Numbered from the stretch's first letter, positions 22,860-34,080 are shown. The stretch is 64,000 nucleotides of DNA from Melampsora larici-populina 98AG31 (GCF_000204055.1 NW_006768767.1:1656498-1720497), one strand, 5' to 3'. Program-made: numbers and translations. Notes: generated by a model not told the origin, from the letters alone.

Positions 22860-23046
22860 CGCCTCGTGCCGCCCCCTTACCCTAAAAAATGATAAAGCGG
22901 AGCAAGAGCGCGTCCAATAGGCGCCGCGCTACATCATTCATGTAGCGGGTGTTTTTTAAAAGCGGATCGAGAGCGCTGTCCTCTGTAGCGGTATCCCGCC
23001 CCTCTACACAAAACCCGCCAAAAAGCGGATCAAAGCGGGTCGCTTC
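22860..23046. repeat. Right subterminal AGCGGGT repeat block of the hAT element
   Basis: Copies of AAGCGGA, TAGCGGGT, AGCGGAT, GCGGTATCCCGCC and AACCCGCC repeat up to the terminal AAGCGGGTCGCTTCA. It mirrors the left block in motif, but the order is not a simple inverted copy beyond the 15-bp terminal repeat. Confidence 0.75.
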
Positions 23047-24353
23047 AGGTGTTGGTTGTATGTGACCTCTCCAAGAGTGTATTGCTCTTGCAGCTTTGTG
23101 ATCCAAAGGTCCGAGCTTGATCAAATGAGTTCCTACCAGCCTCTACCGGCTGACTGATATGAAAATGAGCTTGGAACCTGTTAAATCATTGGACTAGCGT
23201 GAAGTGGCCAAATCTGACAACAAAGATAAGTTAGTTTGAAGTTGGTCAGGTCACTTCAAGTCTAAAGAGCCCAAGTGGGAGGAGAGATTAGTAAACATGT
23301 GACACACGGGTTATGGGTGGTGGGTTGTTTCACAGGTATAAAACAGTTAGAAAAGGTTGTGAAACATCTGGGTCTCAGCAACTGAGACTCAGTCTTGGAC
23401 CTCTCAATAGCCCTATTTTCTATAAAGCTTAGAGGAATGGCTGAATGTGCATGGCTAATCATTGATACTCATTGAGTTGCTGAGCTTCTCAGATGAAACA
23501 TATTTGCAATGCAGTCTGGATGCAACTGTGAGGCTCTGACCCTCCTCGACATTGAGGGGGGATCTGGTGGTCCTTGTGTTAGCTTGTGGGTAAGATTTTC
23601 TCATTTCTCTTTGGATATCAGCTTGTCTTAACAACTCTGCAGTTGTTTGTAATTCCTCAATTGAGCTTTCTCTTCTATATTGAACATTTTCAATATGAGG
23701 CTCAACTAGTGAATTAAGTACTTGCAACTGGTGCTGTAGTCTCTCTTCTAGGAGGACAATGTACTGCTTCTGGTTGTCTCATATGTGGTGGTGTCATTCT
23801 CAGAAAAGGTGTATCCTGCCTCTTTGAGTTATCCACTACATGTCTTTTGTACGGAATGCAACATGTGCCAAAGTGACAACTTGAAATTTTGAAAATTGAA
23901 ATATCAGAATCCCCGGGTCAGAAATTGACAAAACTGGAATAAACACCAGATTTAACCCCAATACTGGTCTGAAACCCCCGGTATTGGGGATAAAACCTAT
24001 CTTTCTGCCAGTTTTCACAGGTTTCAATCCACAAATCAAATATCAACCACTGACTTGGCATTTTGGCACAAATAATACATGAAAATTTCAAGAAATCAAT
24101 TTTCATCATGTCAAACTTCACATATGTATAAAACAACAAAACCCAATACCTAACCGTACCACAAGTTCACCTTTTGGGTAAATGCACACCCATCAAAACC
24201 TAATGTGATCATTACTACAATCCCTACAGAGTCAACCAGAGAGAAAACTTACAACCAATCACTATCAGCTTTCACCTATTCCACAAAGGCTAACTTGTCA
24301 AACCAACTCAACACCATCCGACTCACATACAACCCTTCTTTTCACACCGCATC
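23047..24353. other. No gene seen; small retroelement remnant
   Basis: No gene could be supported between the hAT element and the kinase gene. At about 23528-23575 a plus-strand segment (GGATCTGGTGGTCCTTGTG and preceding bases) matches the reverse complement of about 8004-8050 next to the minus-strand gypsy gag, so a fragment of that family lies here. The last few hundred bases are the promoter region of the kinase gene and contain the hairpin listed separately. Confidence 0.5.
23956..23989. promoter_or_regulatory. Hairpin upstream of the alpha-kinase gene
   Basis: CCCCAATAC (23956-23964) pairs with GTATTGGGG (23981-23989), and the pairing can extend inward through GG/CC. It lies about 365 bases before the kinase ATG. 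A regulatory role is only a possibility; an old MITE core is the alternative. Confidence 0.35.
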
Positions 24354-26552
24354 ATGAACAACACACAGCATTCTCAATGTGCCCTATGTCCCTCAACTCT
24401 ACGCTCTGGAGAACTCAGGATCTGTAGACCTTGCCTAGAGTCAAACTTGGAGCATTCCAATGCTCAAAAACCAACCCGCTTGCAATCTCAGTCTTCAACC
24501 TGTCCTCCTGCTCCTAATATTGCCACTGCTAGAGCTGCAGCCCAATCAATCATTGCAAAATCCGTCTCTACTGGCTCTCATGTCAATTCACTGCATCAAA
24601 AGAAGGCAGACCGGGACACTTTCCGAGCTCAAGCTAGTAGCAAGCGAATGTATGGTCACCCAGAAGCCCCGAAACCAGCACCCTTTTCTACACCAGCTGG
24701 GCGTGCATGCTCTGTTGGATGGATGTTTCAGTACAACAACAAGCATCACACCCACAGTTTGGTCCGTGGAATTGTTAATGTCAATAGGAATCTTAGATCT
24801 ATCTTAGCCCCAACAAAGAAAGCGATTTTTGACCTTTGGGACCACACACCGGTATCTGACAACAAATATCCTCAACCACCTCTTGAATACAATCCTCAAT
24901 GGTTTTCTCTGGCCAAGCCTGGCAAAGGTAAAATGCCACCCTGTATTTTGCACGATGATGAAGTCCTTGGTAATCACCTAGACACCACCAAAGGCGAACC
25001 AGCTTTTGAACTTATCTTCCTTGCTGAAAGGTATTATTCCACCCATCCCAATATTGTGAGACCTCTCACCTCAGTGACTACGGCTAAGACTAAAAGAGGC
25101 AAAAGAAAAGCTTCAGAAGAATTGACCATTTCAGATCAGGAGCTTGACGATTACTTCAGTAGTGACAGTTCTCTCGGTACTGCTAGATATTCATTGAGCA
25201 AAACCACCAGAAAGAAATCCAAGTCGACCCCTTCAACTTCTACGCGAATCACCTCACCACCCCTAACCCGCACCAAAAGGGCTACAACCTCAAAGTTGAA
25301 CCAACCTGTCAGGCCTTTTAAAAGTCAGACCATTAATAATAGCTTAAGCTCTCTACCACCACTTTTCACTCCTCCGCCCAACATGAGGCACTTAAATGCA
25401 ATTGATGAAAGAGCACAAATCACAGAGGTAGTACCACCAAATCACACACGTAAGTGAAAGCTCACTGCTCTGAATTCTCAACAAAAATCTGACATTCCAT
25501 TTTTGTTTGTAGTTGTAGCCTTTGATTTCCGTGCACCCATGGACATTCCTGCCTTTGGGCAAAACTTTCCAATGGCTGCACCACTTCCATCTAATCCAAC
25601 ATCAGATGGTTTTATTGACGGAAAGAGATTACACATGCAATCTAATTCCAAAGGAAAGCCTGAATGGAAGGCAGTTCAGTATTATTTCAAGGTTGATGAG
25701 AGTATAAAAATTGGTGAAGGTGGTTTCAGGATATGCTACAAAGCCTTTCGAAAGGATGCAACAGGTGATGTGAAACCTATGGTGGCTAAAAAGCAGATGG
25801 TTTTGCCCTACTGTAAATCTGTGCTGGATGTTCACAGAGAATCCGGTGGAACTTATGCTGCGGTCGCAAGTGTTATTGAGCAATTCAAGCAAAAGGCATT
25901 GGAAGTTGATAGGATCAAGCTCTCCCCTCATCTAGCAAGAATAATTGGCGACATACGTGTAAGTCTAGGAACCAGTTTGATGTCTAGTATGATACTAACC
26001 ATATTGAATATCTCAGATTGTAAATAACTTTCCAGTCTACTCGGGGAGAAGTATGAGTCCAGATTCAGCATATTTCTTCAAAGAACTGCTTGATGTCAAG
26101 AATTATTGCAAATATACTAGCAATGTCAACTTTGAGACTTGTGGACCAGAAGGTGACATGACTCATGATGTGATGCACCCACTGACTCATTGGTCATACC
26201 AATACTATAGTGGCAAGCGGATAGTTGCTGACCTGCAAGGGGTAGGAAGTGTCCTTACTGACCTATTGATTGTGTATGATAGTTTGTAAGTCCCACTCCT
26301 TATTACTAATCCGTCTGATAGTAAGTAGCTGAGTATTTGACTATTGCATTGAACAGGTTAACTTGGAGTGAAGGAAATACAGGAAAGAAGGGTTTGAGAA
26401 ACTTTAAGGACCAACATAAGTGTGGTCAAGTATGTGATTTAATGGGTTTAGTGTGTCTTCCAGACTCTAAGGACTCTGATGATGAAGTTGAGATACTATA
26501 TGGTAAATCTGCCTATCAATCTCACGTTCCACCAGGGACTCAAAAGTATTAG
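24354..26552 (+). CDS. Alpha-type protein kinase
   Basis: Four exons (24354-25449, 25513-25958, 26017-26285, 26357-26552) join in phase to about 668 residues. The N-terminus has paired CxxC motifs (CALCPS...CRPC, about residues 9-29) that may bind zinc, then a long Ser/Thr/Pro-rich and basic region. The alpha-kinase (MHCK/eEF2K-type) domain occupies about 400-668: a glycine loop GEGGFR (about 433), the lysine in VAKK (about 456), ADLQGVGSVLTD (about 585-596), then the GNTGKKGLRNF segment and zinc ligands in HKCGQVC (about 624). It would phosphorylate Ser/Thr in proteins; the target is unknown. The usual LTDPQI is LTDLLI here, keeping the Asp but losing Pro-Gln, so activity is uncertain. The family is expanded in several basidiomycetes. 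It converges on the next gene, 130 bases away. Confidence 0.87.
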
Positions 26553-26682
26553 TAGGGTCACATACTCTTTTTAATTCATTTTTAAACATACTATTGAGAT
26601 AAAGAAAAGAAATCATTGTAAATATTTTAGAACAGAACCGTGTGATTGGTGATATGAGTCAATCTTCCTTTCCAGCTGCTCA

Positions 26683-27858
26683 TCATAATCCAGCAATTGT
26701 AGGATGGTATCTTTCCCAAGCGTCATCATCCATATCCCCCCTCATATCCATGATATTATTCATTGCTTGTACAACTGCTGATGTGATTTGAGAGCAAGAA
26801 GCATAGGCCACCACATGCTGACCATCAAGACTTATAATGGTCCCACCTGATTTCTCAACAGTCCTAGCTTCATTTTTCTGCCTTGTAATTGCTGCTTTTG
26901 AAGTTGTCAAATTTTTTTGCTCTTCTAGTGAAAAAAGTGCGTGACTAGTGTAATGATTAACATCAGTGACCCAAATCAGCTCTACCAAATCTGCTGCATT
27001 GATATCTATCTTAAACTCAAAATGCCCAACCACCATGATAAATTGAGCACCAACTTCAGGATGTTCCTTCTGGACATACTTCCCAGTCTTCTGTTCTTCC
27101 AACAATTCTTCTGCCATTTGGGCTCGCAGTGCCAATCGTCTCTCTGGTGAAATGATATTGGCTATAGACATGTTGATCAGTCAATTAAACACATCTTGAC
27201 AAGTAGAATACAAAGAAAACTCAACATGTGTAAGCATCAATCAAACAAAAGAACCCAGATGCAAACCCAGTGGCATCAAAGTCACAATGTGGGGCATTGC
27301 GGAAGCCGCCTGAGGTCACAATGGTACTTGACCCAACAAACACCTGCCCATTGGACGACTTTGTCCATTCCTTAGTCCCAGGAACTGGTTCTCTGGAAGC
27401 CCAAGAAGGAGCACAAGTTTTGATTTCAACTTCCCTATTACTTTCATATGCATGTAAGCAGAGAGAGGAAGTCCTTTCTGCCTGGAAGTTATGAACCCAT
27501 GGTAAATCATCTTGCCGCATTTCATCATCCTTAAGTTTACCAAAGTCACCGCTAGTGCTAGAATTCTGTGCAAAAGGACCTGTAAATCAGTCACGGTAGA
27601 GTGAACCTTGAGGTTCAATTGCAAGAAGAAACATCTCTACTTACTAATTTTCTTTCCGTACTTGTGTTTGCCAACTTGTCTGGTAGACCGGAAACCAAAT
27701 CCCCTCATTTTACCTTGCCTTTCTTCCTCAGGCAGAGCCATAACCGCATGATTGTCCGGGACGTTTCCTCTACTCTCCGCATGTAAATGCATGGTTCTAA
27801 TAGCTTGACGGAAATCCTCCCAGAGCTGGATTGATGATGGATCAGTGCTAGAAGGATC
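26683..27858 (-). CDS. Tet-like 2OG-Fe(II) oxygenase, 5' end not found
   Basis: Three minus-strand exons (27858-27645, 27579-27226, 27161-26683) join in phase to about 349 residues ending at a stop. The second exon holds SGGFRNAPHCDFDA, an HxD iron-binding motif in the setting seen in fungal Tet/JBP-like dioxygenases. The third has VELIWVTDVNHYTSHALF, where the distal His of the double-stranded beta-helix is expected. Characterised Tet/JBP enzymes oxidise 5-methylcytosine or thymine; fungal relatives are numerous and mostly uncharacterised. No convincing start codon or upstream exon was found, so the N-terminus is missing or beyond an unrecognised intron. The family call rests on motif memory and could be another 2OG oxygenase. 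Confidence 0.55.
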
Positions 27859-28326
27859 CTACACAGTCCATCTTATTGTCAGCATATCATATCATCATAA
27901 ATATTAAAGGAGAACCATCAATTCGAACAAAACCTGACAAAACCCCTCCCCCGCCTGAAAATTTGTTAGTTTTGACCAACCGATTTTCCCCACTCTCAAT
28001 GACACTATTCCCTCTGACACTCACCCTTGGAGTCATATCTATAACCATTGCTTACTCTATCTGACTATTTTGCACCTCGTCAGCTATTTGTTAACCCTAC
28101 TCACCCGTCATTCACTCCTTGAGTACCACGTAACTTACAAATTCATTATCTACTGGCTTGCGTTTATTATTGTGACAGATACTATGGTTATGGATTGGCG
28201 TGGAGAAAGTCTAATGTGGTCCATAAGTACAAATCCTTGACTTCTCGGAACCCATCATTTACAACTTATCCGTCCTCCTCATCTTTTGATCGGCCACGTT
28301 AAACTTACTATATTCTATGCTACGTA
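27859..28326. other. Divergent intergenic region
   Basis: Lies between the oxygenase candidate (minus) and the five-exon gene (plus), so it may hold promoters for both and any missing first exon of the oxygenase. No motif stands out. Confidence 0.4.
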
Positions 28327-29566
28327 ATGTCCGACATTGCAGCCATAATCAATCACGGGATCTATGTATCTGGCAATTTCGAAGTCAAAGATAAAGTACG
28401 GTACCCCCTTTGTTTTGCTTCCCATTCGTATTTCAATGTTCACAATCAGCCTTCATTATCTGACCTAATTTTTTGAATAGACAAATCCAGTAAATCGTTC
28501 CGAACCTGAAGGTGGAATTTACAACCTGACGATCAGTTGTGGTGGGGTTAACCGCGAGAACACCAAGCTTTATCAAATCCAAGCTTATGCCGTTGAACCA
28601 GTCCAGATTCCACTGTTTGTTAAAGGCGTATACTTCTTACGAGGTCCCTTTTTCCCTAAGAATAAAGTCAATACTACCTTTGACTCCCTCATTTTTGAAG
28701 GCGAGGATCACCCTTTCGTTGGTACTGGCTTATCTTACATGGGCAGCTTTGTTGACTCAGTCTCTGTCACGGGCACTGGAATTGTGTTCGATATTTGTAA
28801 TCCAGAAAACTCTTGCTCCCGCAGTCCGGCGGACATCCTGAGCTCCACAGACAACATTACCAAAGTCGTGACTGTTTTGCATTCCCAGTATCATCCAATT
28901 GTAAGCCTCATTTAAGACCTTTATTGACAATATTCACATTTGTTGACATCGTCAACATCTAGCTGAAAACTGCCGCAGAGTCAAAAGTCGAATATTGGAT
29001 CACGGCATCCACTAGCTTCTACCCTTCAACAGAAGAAGTTGTGCTTGGTTGTCAATATCAATTTCATGGGTTTATTAAAGATTTCAACGAGAAGACCCAG
29101 TGTTATATTATTGTGGTGGGTTTTTTCTACTCCCAGCCTTTTGCCCAAATCAAAGTTAAAAATACCATTACAGGCCAATCAAGTTTCTCTGACAAATGCT
29201 GCCCAAGCGAGTAGTTCGTCATACGCAAGTAACAATCTTGAGGTCACCCATACTGCGACCGTCAATTCTCGCAGCACCTTAACTCAGTAAGTTGCTACGC
29301 ATTCAGTCACACTGGTCCTCATTTTGCTCATGATATATATTAATTTCCCACATGAAAATAACAACAGCTCAGACTCTGACCGCTCCATATTAACCACGAA
29401 ATCCGTGTCATCATCTACATCTATTTCGTCCCCCATAGTTATTGAAAACCAAAATAAAACAACCCTAATTGCGAAAAAATCATCTCCATCAGTATCTCAC
29501 AAGCAAAGCCGTTTGGACTCTGAGGAGTTGAGACCCAAAGGTCCAGAACAACTGAACGACATATAA
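28327..29566 (+). CDS. Unrecognised five-exon gene, paralogue of 51048-52458
   Basis: Exons 28327-28395, 28481-28900, 28963-29112, 29174-29286 and 29368-29566 join in phase to about 316 residues. I do not recognise a domain. The first three exons look like a compact beta-rich fold (GIYVSGNFEVKDK, VYFLRGPFFPKN, TVLHSQYHPI, YQFHGFIKDFNEKT), and the last two are a low-complexity Ser/Thr-rich tail. No signal peptide or membrane segment is seen. The gene at 51048 has the same exon plan with exons 1 and 4 of identical length (69 and 113 bp) and the same intron phases; shared motifs include YFLRGxFFP, TVLHSxxHP and FHGFxKD. An OB-like or DNA-binding fold is possible but unproven. Confidence 0.75.
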
Positions 29567-30736
29567 TTTGGGACGGAATTAGTCCTGACGTATTATGCCA
29601 ATTGTTGATAATATGTACTCTATTCCCTCTGTTTTTGCCGTGCTTGCACTAAATGTTTTAAGAAAAGGCATCACTGGAAATTTCACAAATCCTGATGCCC
29701 GTGACTTACTCAACTCTATGCTTTAGTTTGGTGTAGATTGAAAAATATGTTAACTCATACTACGCACAGCTCAACATCTCACAATTTGTCTTCTTGGTAC
29801 TCTATTTAGTTGCATTCTATTTTCTAATTTTGATTTGAGCAGTTCCGATCAACGTGAACCTTTGGTTAAAAATGAGGATCACACCTTGACTTAAGGTGAT
29901 CTCTTTTGTCACAACTCTGCGAAAGGACATCATATCATTTACATTCAAATTAAATACTTCCCGTGAACGTAAAATTACGGTGGAGAATTACAATTCAACT
30001 GTACCAACGTAGCCTCCAGCTAAGTGATTTCTACAGTTGGAAAGTTAGAGTTATCAAGCCCTGCCACCCTTGTTAAAATAAAGCTACCAATTTATGATGA
30101 AGTTGAATAAACACCTTCAGAAAACTAAACTAAGTTTTAAATCCAGTCAAATAAACAGTTGCAAATGGTAAAGTAAGTACTTTGGCAAATTCAGTAGGTT
30201 CACAACCAGCAAGAATATCACAATTATCCTCAATTATATCTACACAACTAATCATCATCTGCTTAATACTATTCACACGAGACACGAGCAGAAAATTTTT
30301 TAACAGAAAGCACATATGACAACTTCCACAAGACATAAATGAAATTAACTAAACTTAGTATATCTATTACGTATTTCAACTACATCATTATGACCCCAAT
30401 TTTGATTATGAACAATCTCCGTCAATCTGCCAAGTACAAGTGCTGACAAGACAAGGATTTCTTTGTCCTACCACATGTATAAGAACCATGTACCTAAACT
30501 GCTCCCAATTGTTCACACATCCACCCTGTTGTTCAACCCAAGTATGACTGACCTCAACCACCAATTATTAAACAGAATAATCTTAGCTCGATACAACCAG
30601 ATTCTAGCCCACATATCCATGCATAGTCATCCTAAGATGTACATCATTGAATTTTATTAAAGCAGAGCTCCTTATGTGCATTTAGCACTGCTTAACAGTC
30701 CTACCATGAATACCAATAGTGCATCCAAGATCTATT
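29567..30736. other. No gene seen
   Basis: AT-rich intergenic sequence up to the left end of the large transposon. Short frames only. ATT at 30734-30736 is the left copy of that transposon's target duplication. Confidence 0.5.
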
Positions 30737-30827
30737 CACTACAAAAAAAATCATCTTTTCTCATGGGATTAGAAAACTGGCAGTGACGTAGAAAACTAGC
30801 ACCAGGGTTTTCTAATCCCATAAGGCT
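30737..30827 (+). repeat. Left 91-bp terminal inverted repeat
   Basis: It matches the reverse complement of 48015-48105 at 90 of 91 positions (G/C difference at position 69). Inside, ATGGGATTAGAAAAC pairs with GTTTTCTAATCCCAT, so each repeat can also fold on itself, bringing two copies of the same 15-mer into opposite orientation around a GTGACGTAG centre. Confidence 0.95.
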
Positions 30828-31096
30828 ACTTTTTGGGCACATTCTTATGATGGCAATGTACAGCTCTCAAATCATGAACATGGGCGAAAGGATGCCATGA
30901 AGTGTTCGACATTGATCCCACTTCGAATCATGGAAATTGTAATCTAACATCCATCATACATAATTTCCTGTATCTATTTCCAACCTAAATAATGTAATAC
31001 AGATACATCAATGAATGACCGATGCTGCCATGATCAGAGGAAGCAGTTTTATCAATTGCTAACATGAGCCACCTCATTGGCTCTGGTGTATCACTA

Positions 31097-32250
31097 TCAT
31101 TCATCAGGGTTATAACCATCGCACTCCCCATAGAAACCATCACCACCGCATGCCACTATAAGTTTTTGAAAAGCCTTTCCATGTCCCGTGATCTTGGCAT
31201 CCAGGATGTGCAAATCTTTTTCAAGGTCGGAATCAACCACCTGAGCTTTCAAAGTTTCGAGCCTGTTGTAGACAACATTGATTTCTTTCTTCGCATCACC
31301 TAAAAAACTCAAAAGACGCTCCTTTTCGCTTTCTAAAGGAATGGAAAGTAATTAAGAAGTTAGCATACGAAGTGATGTGCATTCCACAAAGACAACAACT
31401 ATAACCTTGGAGATCTCGTGATTCCGGACTTAAGAGCAACTTCGCAATCTCTTTCTGGATAGACTCAATTGAGCTTTTGAGCCGAGTGACGCTTTCTTTC
31501 AACACCTCGTCTACAAGTGAATTGAATTGTGAATCAAAAAGAATCATAGATAGATTGAGACAGATGAAAGATGATACTCACCTTTCCAAGTTTGATTGTC
31601 TTGTTCTTTCTTCGAGGCATTTTCAATGACATCTAATGCGTAGGGTGCAACAAACTGCGACATATCAGGGATAATTTAAAAAGCGATCTTTATAACTATA
31701 TGTAAAAGGAAAAAATGAAATCACGGATGTCAGATAAGAGATAATATTGAGTGAGATCATCAGGCATAGTCTATAGATGCGTGTTCACTTACTGTAAACA
31801 CGGAAAAGCAATTTGAAAATGGGTCTGTGAGCGTTGTGGGATGGTGCTTATTTTCTAAGAGAGTTGTTACAAAACATCTGACCTGTAGTGAAGATGAAGA
31901 GGAAACGAGGTACACATGTATGTGAATACCTGTGTCCATGGAGCTTACTTGCGATTAGATCAATTGGCAAGTGGGGCATATGGTGATAGAGCGTTATCAT
32001 CATCATATAAATCAATATTACCAAATTCAACAACAAGCCTCTCGTAAGACTGATAACTGCAAACCTCGATCGACTTTTTACAGTGGTTCTTTTGCACATC
32101 TGGACGCCACCCAGTGAAGCCGAAATCGAACCGATGATCTCGCCATCTTATGTATTTTTCTTTTAATTCAATTGTTGAATTCTTGAACAAGTAAAGACGA
32201 TTAATGTTCCAAATTGAAGGAGAATCACAGCCATAGCGGCGATAAAAGGA
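31097..32250 (-). CDS. Transposon-borne coiled-coil protein, unknown function
   Basis: Three C-terminal exons are clear on the minus strand (31654-31582, 31510-31408, 31335-31097) with good GT-AG borders. They encode a heptad-like, Lys/Glu-rich coiled coil (VTRLKSSIESIQKEIAKLL, then EKERLLSFLGDAKKEINV) ending in a Gly/Asp-rich tail. Upstream, 32250-31960 is open and includes YIRWRDHRFDFGFTGWRPD, probably an earlier exon, but its start and junctions are unclear. No family recognised. It is the gene nearest the left terminal repeat. The coiled coil suggests an oligomer or a partner of another element protein. Confidence 0.55.
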
Positions 32251-32995
32251 GATCAGCAAATGACATGAATTTCAAAGTAAAAGCGGGAAACAGACCAGTT
32301 ACTTATTTTTGACGATTGAGTGAGTCACTTATCAGAAGGTTGTACAAGGTCTGAGTCCAAGTGTGTAATCAATTTAAACTCGAGTTCATTCCACAAGAAG
32401 ATAATGTATGAGATCAACAAGAATAGAACAAACAAAATCGTATGATATAGACTATAAACCCGATTGCCTTTGGAGATACGTTTTGCTAATGGAAGGATTC
32501 ATCTCAAATTATCATGCTTCTTCGATCTCAAATTGTTCACGTATGTCGGTAAGGAATAGATAAGGCAGTAATGGATAGAGAACATAAAAGTACAGTTAGG
32601 TAAAAACAAATGAAATCAACATCATTCAAAAGTGCATCAGGTCGAGTGGAAACAAGATATAGAAACTTGCAGCCATGCAAGTCGTGCAAGTTTTGAGGAG
32701 ATCTTCAATACAAGTATCACTTTCCTTTTGAGATAAAAATCATTTGATCAGGATACTTATAGAGCCAAAAACGATACAAGAATTGATCTTACAAGTTTTA
32801 CACTTACACATGCTAAGTGGAGTCCTCCTTTAACATGTCCTTGTTGATCCAGTAGTGATAACCTGGAACCAGTTCTTCTTCCTCTGAATTCGGGGCTTCT
32901 TCTAATATGAATTTTTGGTATAGGCTGATGTAATTTGGTAGTCGTAGTACTGGTATATTCAAAAACACTTCAGGGTTGTAGGATTGAAGGGTATG

Positions 32996-33721
32996 TCAAA
33001 TTACTTGGATGCTAAGTTTCGGGACAAATTTTGAACGAACAGTGCGTGGTCGCTTTGTAAATTGGGAATCAGGGAGTGGAAGATCCGGATTTACGTAATG
33101 CTTATAGAGAGCCAATACTTCATCCTTGAGCGCGACTGAAGAGACCTTGGCCCAACGATTAATTTTCATAATGGTATATACAAGCATGGCGATCGTAGTC
33201 CTACGGTTAAGTGGATCATAGTCCTCATTTGATCCATCATCAGTCTCCATTGAGTCTTCGGGTGGTGGTGGTGGTGGTAAACAAAAAGGAAGCAACTTGG
33301 GGAGTAAATTTCTTTTGAACTTGTCCTTCAAAATATCCTTATTTTGAGTGGGGCGAGCACTAGTTTCGTGATCAAAATGATACATTATGGCGTAATACTT
33401 GAGCTTTGTAAGCTTGTATGTGCTGTTTGTCTCCCAGTCGTGGTTCAAGAATAATGCTAAGTCCGAGGTGAGTGATTTGACTTTACTGTATAATGGATGG
33501 CCAGTGAGGTCAACAGCATCGGAGCTCGCATTTGGATTGGTGGGATCCGGATTTGCTGATGGTGCAGATGGACGACGATGCGGAAATGATCCTTTTGGTG
33601 GGGTGATCTTGCCTTGAGCTGATATCGGGTTCATCTTGACCTTGCTTTCATTGATTGCTGATCCACTAAGCTTGAGTTTAGATCTTGTAGCCGAGGCTTG
33701 AGGCTTGCTCCCGCTTGACAT
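32996..33721 (-). CDS. Transposon-borne 241-residue protein, unknown function
   Basis: A single-exon frame starts at ATG 33721. The first 70 residues are Ser/Pro/Lys-rich and basic, as in DNA-binding tails. Residues about 85-130 (SDLALFLNHDWETN, YKLTKLKYYAIMYHFDHETS) may form helices. A PPPPPP-acidic linker follows, and the C-terminal part is helical and then basic (KRPRTVRSKF). The pattern of a short helical module with leucine-lysine spacing is faintly SAP-like, which would fit DNA binding, but this is a guess. It sits between the coiled-coil gene and the transposase. Confidence 0.6.
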   Translation of the reverse strand: MSSGSKPQASATRSKLKLSGSAINESKVKMNPISAQGKITPPKGSFPHRRPSAPSANPDPTNPNASSDAVDLTGHPLYSKVKSLTSDLALFLNHDWETNSTYKLTKLKYYAIMYHFDHETSARPTQNKDILKDKFKRNLLPKLLPFCLPPPPPPEDSMETDDGSNEDYDPLNRRTTIAMLVYTIMKINRWAKVSSVALKDEVLALYKHYVNPDLPLPDSQFTKRPRTVRSKFVPKLSIQVI

Positions 33722-33906
33722 TTTAGACCGAAGGAAAATCTTGATTATTCTGCTAGAAACGAGGGTTAAAGAGGAGGAAGTGTTCTTGAAAATCAAAAGG
33801 AAACGGTCAGTGTTGGTACAAGACAATAGTGCAAAGCAATGATCTGAAACTGGAGATAAATATAGAGGCTTACCGATGTATACTTTATCAGGAACTTGGA
33901 TGCCAA

Positions 33907-34080
33907 AGATATAAGTGCGATAGAAGTAGTAGTAGGACACTATCCGCTCGCAGAATAATGGAATAGATATAGGTGCGATAGAAGTAGTAGTAGGACACTA
34001 TCCGCTTGCAGAATAATGGAACAGATATAAGCGCGATAGAAGTAGTAGTGGGAAGCTATCTGCTGGCAAAACAATGAAAT
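33907..34080. repeat. Three tandem copies of a 58-bp unit
   Basis: Units start at 33907, 33965 and 34023 with AGATATA and share GCGATAGAAGTAGTAGT and the CTATC.GCT block. The first two differ at a few positions; the third is more diverged. They lie upstream of the 241-residue gene, read on the minus strand, so they could be promoter repeats or transposase-binding sites. Confidence 0.85.

Larger units (their letters stand above)
18492..23046 (+). mobile_element. hAT transposon, apparently complete
   Basis: Both ends carry the 15-bp inverted repeat TGAAGCGACCCGCTT (18492-18506, and its inverse at 23032-23046). GC-rich blocks inside each end repeat the motif AGCGGGT/AGCGGAT in both orientations. 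Between them is a hAT-family transposase gene whose exons join in phase. hAT elements normally make an 8-bp target duplication; the flanks here do not match each other, so either an end was rearranged or the duplication has decayed. The coding content suggests recent activity. Confidence 0.85.

Noticed and set aside
26683..27858. Tet-like oxygenase as cargo of the large transposon
   Set aside because: It lies 2.9 kb outside the left terminal repeat, which with its ATT duplication fixes the border.
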